From the NCBI GenBank assembly GCA_046050145.1, contig JBJOQC010000027.1:1-7868 (forward strand): a DNA stretch of 7,868 nucleotides, in the 5' to 3' direction. Below the pieces are notes generated by a model that ran no database searches, was not told the origin of the DNA, and saw only the letters and a program-made list of their open reading frames with translations. A program made the position numbers and the translations under genes. Of this stretch, positions 1-4,851 are shown in pieces. Origin of the DNA: CAYZPE01 sp046050145 (GTDB taxonomy: Bacteria > Patescibacteriota > Minisyncoccia > Phycocordibacterales > CAYZPE01). How positions within the stretch are numbered: position 1 is the first letter of the stretch; each line of letters opens with the position of its first letter.

Positions 1-410
1 TGTGGTAGATCCTCATACATATTTATTTCTTCCACAATAACCCCCTTTTCTTTTTCGATCTCATTAGTAGGTAGAGTTGGATTAAGATACATATCAGCAA
101 TAATATCGAGAGCTTTTCCAAAGTGCCCTGGATGAACTTTTGCATAGTACCCTGTTAATTCGTGATCTGTAAAAGCATTGTATTGAGCCCCAATACTATC
201 GAGCTCTCGACTAATTTCATTTGAAGAAACACGTCTCTCCGTACCCTTAAAACACATATGCTCAAGGAAGTGTGAAAGTCCACTTATATCCTTTGTTTCA
301 TATTTTGAACCAGCCTCAACAGCTACAAGCACTGTCACCGCTGTACTTTCTTTCATAGGAACTGTAATGATACGCAAACCATTTTTGAGAGTTGTTTTCT
401 TGAATTTCAT
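1..410 (-). CDS. M16 family zinc metallopeptidase, N-terminal part (cut by window edge)
   Basis: This is the first 136 residues of an M16 (insulinase / mitochondrial processing peptidase-like) zinc protease; the rest lies left of the window. Seen: the inverted zinc motif HFLEH at residues 47-51 (H47 and H51 bind zinc, E50 is the catalytic base), preceded by the usual AGSKYE...GLSH context. E127 in VIVEEINMYEDLP lies 76 residues after H51, where the family's third zinc ligand is expected. The NAFTDHELTGYYAKV strand is also typical. The ATG at 410 opens MKFKKTTLKNGLRI, which matches usual M16 starts. No signal peptide is visible, so the enzyme is probably cytoplasmic, although some relatives are secreted. 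There is no Shine-Dalgarno site. It lies 60 bases downstream of the orphan gene and beyond that gene's terminator, so it should have its own promoter. The family is certain; the substrate is unknown. Confidence 0.95.
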   Translation of the reverse strand, partial: MKFKKTTLKNGLRIITVPMKESTAVTVLVAVEAGSKYETKDISGLSHFLEHMCFKGTERRVSSNEISRELDSIGAQYNAFTDHELTGYYAKVHPGHFGKALDIIADMYLNPTLPTNEIEKEKGVIVEEINMYEDLP

Positions 411-416
411 ACGAAG

Positions 417-425
417 AGTCTATCA
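417..425 (-). promoter_or_regulatory. Candidate extended -10 for the M16 peptidase gene (leaderless start)
   Basis: On the minus strand TGA-TAGACT ends six bases before the ATG at 410. With usual spacing, transcription would begin on the A of the ATG, giving a leaderless mRNA. The hexamer matches TATAAT at only 4 of 6 positions and I see no convincing -35 box, so the call rests on the TG extension, the absent Shine-Dalgarno site and the terminator just upstream. Confidence 0.3.
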
Positions 426-435
426 TTTATCTTTT

Positions 436-472
436 AAACAAAAAAGTCTCTGGAAAAAAATAACCAGAGACT
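436..472 (-). terminator. Rho-independent terminator after the 108-residue gene
   Basis: On the minus strand a perfect 9-bp stem (AGTCTCTGG at 472-464 pairing with CCAGAGACT at 453-445) encloses a 10-base AT loop. It is followed by TTTTTG and further T residues at 444-436. The stem begins inside the stop codon of the 108-residue gene (TAG, 473-471), so the hairpin overlaps the end of the reading frame. It should separate this gene from the M16 peptidase gene downstream. Confidence 0.85.
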
Positions 473-797
473 AGGTGGAGAGAAATCCTTGTGGAGGAAA
501 TATTGGTCGAGGTATGACAATAACCTGTACCACCTTCCCCTTTCGAACAGGACATCCGTATATAGAATATGGAGAATAGTTACAGCACCAAGAATTCAAC
601 ATCCAGACTTCTTTTTCTGAAGTGGTACAGACGTGTTGTCCAATACGAATAAGCATGTCCTTCAAAACATTACTTGAAGGAAGCATAAAACCTTCCTGAT
701 GCAGAATATCTATATCTTCGTCAGGAACAGCATATTCCCACACCTCAATCGTATTTCGATCTTTGTTGTAAACCCCAATGTCCATCCATTGAGCCAT
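471..797 (-). CDS. Orphan 108-residue protein, unknown function
   Basis: I do not recognise the family. The protein is soluble-looking, with no signal peptide or membrane segment. It is rich in aromatic residues (five Trp) and has four cysteines (C57, C71, C72, C82), of which the Cys-Cys pair and C82 lie in a YSPYSIYGCPV stretch. The segment KGKVVQVIVIPRPIFPPQGF near the C-terminus looks like a beta strand followed by a Pro-rich tail. That it is a real gene is supported by its expression signals: a perfect AGGAGG five bases before the ATG, a promoter at 832-859, and an intrinsic terminator starting at its stop codon. It thus looks like a single-gene transcription unit between glyQS and the M16 gene. 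The strong ribosome binding site is unlike its neighbours and hints at high or separately controlled expression. No function can be assigned. Confidence 0.8.
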   Translation of the reverse strand: MAQWMDIGVYNKDRNTIEVWEYAVPDEDIDILHQEGFMLPSSNVLKDMLIRIGQHVCTTSEKEVWMLNSWCCNYSPYSIYGCPVRKGKVVQVIVIPRPIFPPQGFLST

Positions 798-802
798 ACG
801 AA

Positions 803-808
803 CCTCCT
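803..808 (-). promoter_or_regulatory. Strong Shine-Dalgarno site of the 108-residue gene
   Basis: AGGAGG on the minus strand lies five bases before the ATG at 797. It is the only consensus ribosome binding site among the starts visible in the window, and it fixes the start of this short gene. Confidence 0.85.
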
Positions 809-831
809 TTCTCTAAAGAAAATCTAGTGTA

Positions 832-859
832 AGTATATGTCTACCAAATAAAATTACAA
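832..859 (-). promoter_or_regulatory. Promoter of the 108-residue gene
   Basis: On the minus strand a -35-like TTGTAA (859-854, 4 of 6) and a -10 TATACT (837-832, 5 of 6) are separated by 16 bases. Transcription would start near 825, leaving a leader of about 28 bases that contains the AGGAGG site. The promoter starts five bases after the glyQS stop codon. Confidence 0.6.
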
Positions 860-863
860 AAAA

Positions 864-2228
864 TTAAACGAATATATTTTTTATATCTAGTTCAGAAACA
901 CGCTTTTGTTCACCAGTGTCTCTATCTCTAAGTGTGACCGTACCGTCTTCAAGAGTTTGAAAATCAACCGTTACACAGTATGGGGTACCTATTTCATCCT
1001 GACGTCGATAGCGCTTACCAATATTTCCATTATCATCAAATACAATGTGAGGATGTTTTTTCTTGAGCTCTGAGTATATGTGGTACGCACGTTTTACAAG
1101 CTCAGGTTTATTTTTAAGCAAAGGAAAAATCGCAACTTTATACGGAGCAAGAATAAATGGCAACTTAAGAAGTGTTCTTTTCTCACCTCCCATAACATCC
1201 TCAGTAAATGCCGAAGAAAGTACGGCAAGCACTGTTCGATCCACACCAAATGTCGGCTCTATTACGTGAGGGATAAATTTTTCTTTCTTTTCATCATCAA
1301 AATAACGAGCATCCACACCACTTGCTTCAACATGACTCTTTAAGTCAAAATCTGTCCTGTACGCAAGACCATACAACTCTTTTTTACCAAACGGAAAATC
1401 AAATTCAAAATCAATAGTACGTTTTGAATAATGAGCCCTATCTTCTGGGGCAACTTCAAGTTCGTGAATACTCTTTTTAGGTAAGCCGATCATTTCCATC
1501 CAGCTCCACATCATACCCCTCCAATATTCAAACTGTGTTTCCCAATCAGTTGGATGTACAAAATACTCTATTTCCATTTGTTCAAATTCACGAGATCGAA
1601 ATATAAAATCTCGAGGAGCTATTTCATTTCGAAAAGCCTTACCTATTTGCGAAATACCAAACGGTAGTCGAGGATGAAACGAGTCGAGTACGTTTTTAAA
1701 ATTTACAAACATACCCTGAGCAGTCTCTGGTCTAAGATAAGAAACCGAAGCGTCATCTTCAGCTGCACCAACATGTGTCTTGAACATCATATTAAACTGA
1801 CGTGCCTCACCAAGAGAATTTCCATCAGGACTCTTCAGCCCCAATTCTTTAATCTTTTCGTTCATAGCAGGTAGCTTCATACCCTTTACATCAACACCCG
1901 CTTCTTCAAGGAGATGATCAGCTCGATATCGTTTTTTTGTTTTTAAGTCTTCAACAAGAGGATCAGCAAAACCACCCACGTGACCACTTGCCTGCCACAC
2001 TCGTGGATTCATAAGAAGAGCTGTGTCTGTACCGTACATATCATCACGACTGTCTACAAAAGTTCTCCACCACAACTGTTTTATATTATTTTTAAGAAGG
2101 AGGCCAAGGTGTCCATAGTCCCATGTTCCAGCAAGCCCACCGTACATATCAGAACCTTGGTATATAAAACCACGTCTCTTCGAGAGAGACACGAGAGCTT
2201 CCATTGTTTCGTTAGTTTTCTTTTGCAT
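864..2228 (-). CDS. glyQS: Glycyl-tRNA synthetase, single-chain homodimeric class II type
   Basis: Charges tRNA-Gly with glycine in the cytoplasm. This is the single-chain dimeric enzyme (glyQS, also called glyS), not the alpha2-beta2 form. Numbered from the ATG at 2228 (454 residues, a usual bacterial length): the N-terminal GGLAGTWDYGHLG element (about 30-42); the bacterial insertion around 90-150; RPETAQG at 166-172; class II motif 2 with FRNE at 199-202, followed by REFEQMEIEYF; the glycine-pocket segment ELYGLAYRTDFDL at 284-296; motif 3 EPTFGVDRT at 324-332; and the C-terminal anticodon-binding domain from about 358 (LAPYKVAIFPLL) to the end. A TTG at 2234 is in frame and would add two residues. 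I prefer the ATG because the candidate promoter would start transcription at about 2231, downstream of the TTG, though an AGGA four bases before the TTG leaves this open. All catalytic motifs look intact. Confidence 0.97.
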   Translation of the reverse strand: MQKKTNETMEALVSLSKRRGFIYQGSDMYGGLAGTWDYGHLGLLLKNNIKQLWWRTFVDSRDDMYGTDTALLMNPRVWQASGHVGGFADPLVEDLKTKKRYRADHLLEEAGVDVKGMKLPAMNEKIKELGLKSPDGNSLGEARQFNMMFKTHVGAAEDDASVSYLRPETAQGMFVNFKNVLDSFHPRLPFGISQIGKAFRNEIAPRDFIFRSREFEQMEIEYFVHPTDWETQFEYWRGMMWSWMEMIGLPKKSIHELEVAPEDRAHYSKRTIDFEFDFPFGKKELYGLAYRTDFDLKSHVEASGVDARYFDDEKKEKFIPHVIEPTFGVDRTVLAVLSSAFTEDVMGGEKRTLLKLPFILAPYKVAIFPLLKNKPELVKRAYHIYSELKKKHPHIVFDDNGNIGKRYRRQDEIGTPYCVTVDFQTLEDGTVTLRDRDTGEQKRVSELDIKNIFV

Positions 2229-2237
2229 ATCCAAAAA

Positions 2238-2266
2238 ATCCTATCACAAAAAAAGATGAGTGTCTT
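2238..2266 (-). promoter_or_regulatory. Candidate promoter of glyQS
   Basis: On the minus strand a -35-like AAGACA (2266-2261) lies 17 bases before TAGGAT (2243-2238), and the -10 is extended by TG at 2246-2245. Both hexamers match consensus at 4 of 6 positions. The predicted start near 2231 leaves only three bases before the ATG. The AGGA inside this box could instead act as a weak ribosome binding site on a longer transcript. Confidence 0.4.
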
Positions 2267-4201
2267 TTATTGACTAACTTTTTCATCTCCATTTTTAAAT
2301 GCAGGATCTGTACCAAGACGTGTCGTAAGTGCTGATCGAGAACGCTCAAGAAACGCACTTGTGAATCGATCTCGTCCCGTAATTACAGTCTCACCTATTA
2401 TTTCAGGACTTGTACCTAATTGACTCAAACTTGGCAAAAAAGATACTTGAAACGATACTTCTCGAGCAGTTGAAGTAAAGCCTGTACCAGCACTCAGATC
2501 TCCTACATTCCAGGTAATTGTTCTATCGATAGAATTGAATGTCATTTGTTCTTGGCTTGGCACAGAAGAGTTGAGCCAGTTTACATACGAAGGAAGCTTT
2601 GCCTTCATTACAACACCAGTTACATCATTTGAAGAGTTGGTTGCATTCCAGATTATAGTGTAGGTAGTTTCTTTTTCTACTCGTGGTGGCAGTGTTCCCA
2701 AATTCACAAAAGGGCCTGTCGAATGCACAATTCGAGTATTAAGACCTATATCAGAAGCTATTTGAACAGTACGTGTGATTGAAGAAGTGAGAGCTTCTGG
2801 TACTGACCCCCCAGAAAACTGTGACCCCTGAGCAAAAGCACCTACTGTAACAGTCTGGTTTGAAAGCGGTAAGCCTCCACCAACAGACGCTGTACTAAAT
2901 GAAAAACCATAGTCTCCCCGCTTACCAGGTGCCATATCAGCAAGTTCAGGGTTTGAATTTCTATCCCACACAATTGTGTTATCAATAGATCGATAGAAGC
3001 CACCGTTAGAGACCGAGACTGAAGCCTTATCAAATGCACCCCCTGTAAATCTCACTTCTACTTTACCGTTCACTACTGGCACAGAAAGATTATTAACCCA
3101 ACGTACAGTACCACTGACCCGGCCACCTGCAGTTGAGGTAACTGAAGTATTTGTACTGCCATCAAGCACAAGCTCAAGACCTATACCCGGCTTTTTAATA
3201 GCAAGGGTTTCAAGAAGACTAATAAACTCCACGCCTAAAATATTTTCATCACGTTCACTTGCAACACCTGCAACAAATCTAAATGTTCTTTCTTCATTAT
3301 CCTGCCCTTCAATCTTTCCTGTTATTTTAATAGTTCTCTTTTCACCTGGCCGGAGATCACCCAAACGCCACACACCCTCACTTGCAGAGGGTTGAGGTAC
3401 TGACTTTGTAAATGCAAAACCAAATGGATATTCCACCTTCACAACAGCTTGTTTTATAATACTTGTCGCATTTGAAAGAGCTTCTATAGCTATCTCAAAT
3501 TCTTTGCCAGATGCAATCTCTTTTGGATATGAAGTTGTAAGAGTGATTGGTGAAGACGTTAGAGCTATCTCGTGTTTTTTCTCTTTTGAGAAAACAGCAT
3601 TCGAACCCTTTACACGATACTCGACTGAAATACTAATATTTTGAATAGAGTCTTTTTGACCAAATAGAACCGCTGTCACTGTGCGTCGCACCACCCCACC
3701 TGACTCAATAGCACCAAGCGACTCCCTGTACCTTAAAAGCTCTCTCTGAAGATCAGTCACAGTTCGAGTACCAGCTGGATATTCAATAAGGAGATCTGCC
3801 GTCTCAAGAGTCGTGTTGTTTTTATTTTCAATTACAATTTCAAGAGTCAGATCTTCCCCACCACTTATTGATACAGGACCAACAACAGAAATATCGACAT
3901 TTTTTGAGGAAATATTATTAAAATCTCCAAAGATGGCGAAGAGCGCCACTGAAAGCGCTATAATAAAAAATGAAAGAGATGTTACAAAAAATATTTTCAA
4001 AAATGATTTTTTCTTTTTTTGTGGCACCTGACCTATGAGCTCTCCTATCCTCTCTTCCGACTGCCACGTCTCCTTTACATCTTGAGAAAAAGACTGAGGT
4101 ACCGTATCTACCTTTTTATCAATAATTGATGGAGCACCTCGCTCATAAAGAGCTCTTGAAAGACGGTCTATTTTATCCTTTGGAGGAATTGGTTCCGGCA
4201 T
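2267..4201 (-). CDS. Membrane-anchored surface protein with DUF11/Ig-like repeats
   Basis: A 644-residue protein with a cytoplasmic N-terminal tail of about 65 residues, a KKKK stop at 62-65, one hydrophobic membrane segment at about 67-91, and then some 550 residues predicted to lie outside the cell. The outer part reads as roughly four beta-sandwich modules (about 102-210, 213-335, 340-475, 480-610). A recurring Trp/Gly-Asp-Leu/Pro-Gly signature appears at VWRLGDLRPGEKR (277-289), VWDRN...DMAPGKRGDY (411-431) and TWNVGDLSAGTGF (563-575), as in DUF11/CARDB-type repeat proteins. These families usually act as cell-surface stalks or adhesins; the exact role here is unknown. It contains no enzyme motif, sortase signal or second membrane helix. 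The ATG at 4201 has no Shine-Dalgarno site but does have a perfect extended -10 just upstream. It sits between recO and glyQS, and that context suggests no function. Confidence 0.8.
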   Translation of the reverse strand: MPEPIPPKDKIDRLSRALYERGAPSIIDKKVDTVPQSFSQDVKETWQSEERIGELIGQVPQKKKKSFLKIFFVTSLSFFIIALSVALFAIFGDFNNISSKNVDISVVGPVSISGGEDLTLEIVIENKNNTTLETADLLIEYPAGTRTVTDLQRELLRYRESLGAIESGGVVRRTVTAVLFGQKDSIQNISISVEYRVKGSNAVFSKEKKHEIALTSSPITLTTSYPKEIASGKEFEIAIEALSNATSIIKQAVVKVEYPFGFAFTKSVPQPSASEGVWRLGDLRPGEKRTIKITGKIEGQDNEERTFRFVAGVASERDENILGVEFISLLETLAIKKPGIGLELVLDGSTNTSVTSTAGGRVSGTVRWVNNLSVPVVNGKVEVRFTGGAFDKASVSVSNGGFYRSIDNTIVWDRNSNPELADMAPGKRGDYGFSFSTASVGGGLPLSNQTVTVGAFAQGSQFSGGSVPEALTSSITRTVQIASDIGLNTRIVHSTGPFVNLGTLPPRVEKETTYTIIWNATNSSNDVTGVVMKAKLPSYVNWLNSSVPSQEQMTFNSIDRTITWNVGDLSAGTGFTSTAREVSFQVSFLPSLSQLGTSPEIIGETVITGRDRFTSAFLERSRSALTTRLGTDPAFKNGDEKVSQ

Positions 4202-4209
4202 ATTTTTTA

Positions 4210-4218
4210 ATTATAACA
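4210..4218 (-). promoter_or_regulatory. Perfect extended -10 promoter of the surface-protein gene
   Basis: The 19-base gap after recO holds TGT-TATAAT on the minus strand (4218-4210), a full-consensus extended -10. Usual spacing puts the transcription start near 4203, two bases before the ATG at 4201, so the mRNA would be almost leaderless. This fits the absence of a ribosome binding site. No clear -35 is visible, which extended -10 promoters do not need. Confidence 0.6.
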
Positions 4219-4220
4219 CA

Positions 4221-4811
4221 TTACAAATGACTTTCTTTCAATGCTTTGTTAATTATTTCCACACTCTTTTTTCTATTTTTTTGAATCACTTCAATGTGTT
4301 TTGTATTCCATACATTCGAAACAATAGAATCACCGAACTCTTCATGGACTCCAATATATCCAAGCTGGTGAAGTATACGAAGCATGAGTAAACATTCAAA
4401 AGTACCAATCTCTTCATATGAAAGATTTTGACTTCCCAAAAAATTCATCCCTGACTCAACTATATTAAATAATTTTTCATCTTTTTCTTCACCTCGAACT
4501 AGTTTTCGTAAAAAAGATACAATATGAGCACATACATATAGCTTCGAAGGATTATTCTTGCACTCTGAAAAAAAAGAGGTTTCCGAGTGAGCACCTACAA
4601 TCTTCCATCCACTTTTTCCATGTACAAAAGAAAGGTGTGAAAGAGAAAAATCTTGCAAACTATATTTAAGTTTTGACTTTCCTGCTCGCAAACCTTGCGC
4701 ATGAGCTCCAACCAAACCAAAATCTCGAGTCAAAATAAAAACAAATTTATTTGCCTCTTGAGAAGGCAGACTTCCAAGCACTAGTCCATCTGTATGATAT
4801 TTGTGATGCAC
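4221..4811 (-). CDS. recO: DNA repair protein RecO, short form
   Basis: RecO helps load RecA on SSB-coated single-stranded DNA in the RecFOR pathway and anneals complementary strands. Seen: an N-terminal OB-fold opening with HTDGLVLGSLPSQEANKFVFILTRDFGLVGAHAQGLR (residues 6-42), matching the usual 'GIVL...E.d.i..lfT...G......GaR' pattern. A helical C-terminal domain follows, with FECLLMLRILHQLGYIG at about 138-154. At 196 residues it is shorter than the usual 230-250, and the C-terminal region lacks the Cys zinc site seen in some RecO proteins. The start is GTG at 4811; an in-frame TAA lies 21 bases upstream and there is no earlier start, so the choice is firm if the gene is separate. No Shine-Dalgarno site is present, and the GTG overlaps the edge of a heptamer repeat. 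It is probably cotranscribed with ileS, 40 bases upstream. Confidence 0.85.
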   Translation of the reverse strand: MHHKYHTDGLVLGSLPSQEANKFVFILTRDFGLVGAHAQGLRAGKSKLKYSLQDFSLSHLSFVHGKSGWKIVGAHSETSFFSECKNNPSKLYVCAHIVSFLRKLVRGEEKDEKLFNIVESGMNFLGSQNLSYEEIGTFECLLMLRILHQLGYIGVHEEFGDSIVSNVWNTKHIEVIQKNRKKSVEIINKALKESHL

Positions 4812-4848
4812 GTTAGTAGCTGTAAGCTTTTAGATGTTAAGTTTTAGC
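4810..4848 (-). repeat. Heptamer-period repeat filling the ileS-recO gap
   Basis: Read on the minus strand, 4848-4814 divides into five 7-base units (GCTAAAA, CTTAACA, TCTAAAA, GCTTACA, GCTACTA) followed by ACGT. The array occupies nearly the whole gap between the ileS stop (4854-4852) and the recO GTG, and its last two bases are the G and T of that start codon. The 26-base part at 4835-4810 matches the copy at 5723-5684 inside ileS except for one substitution and a 14-base (two-unit) length difference. Confidence 0.7.
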
Positions 4849-4851
4849 TTG

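Noticed and set aside
804..822. Small AT hairpin (TTTCT/AGAAA) in the leader of the 108-residue gene as an RNA switch
   Set aside because: Five weak pairs ending beside, not over, the AGGAGG; likely by chance.
1063..2273. Several plus-strand reading frames of 66-97 codons opposite glyQS
   Set aside because: They are antisense shadows of a well-conserved gene, with low-complexity translations and no ribosome binding sites.
2250..2275. Weak hairpin AAAAGA...TCTTTT followed by T residues after the surface-protein gene
   Set aside because: The stem is six pairs with a single GC pair; too weak to call an intrinsic terminator.
2842..4031. Minus-strand 65-codon and plus-strand 72-codon frames within the surface-protein gene
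   Set aside because: They lie wholly inside the long frame, have no family signature, and arise from its sequence in other frames.
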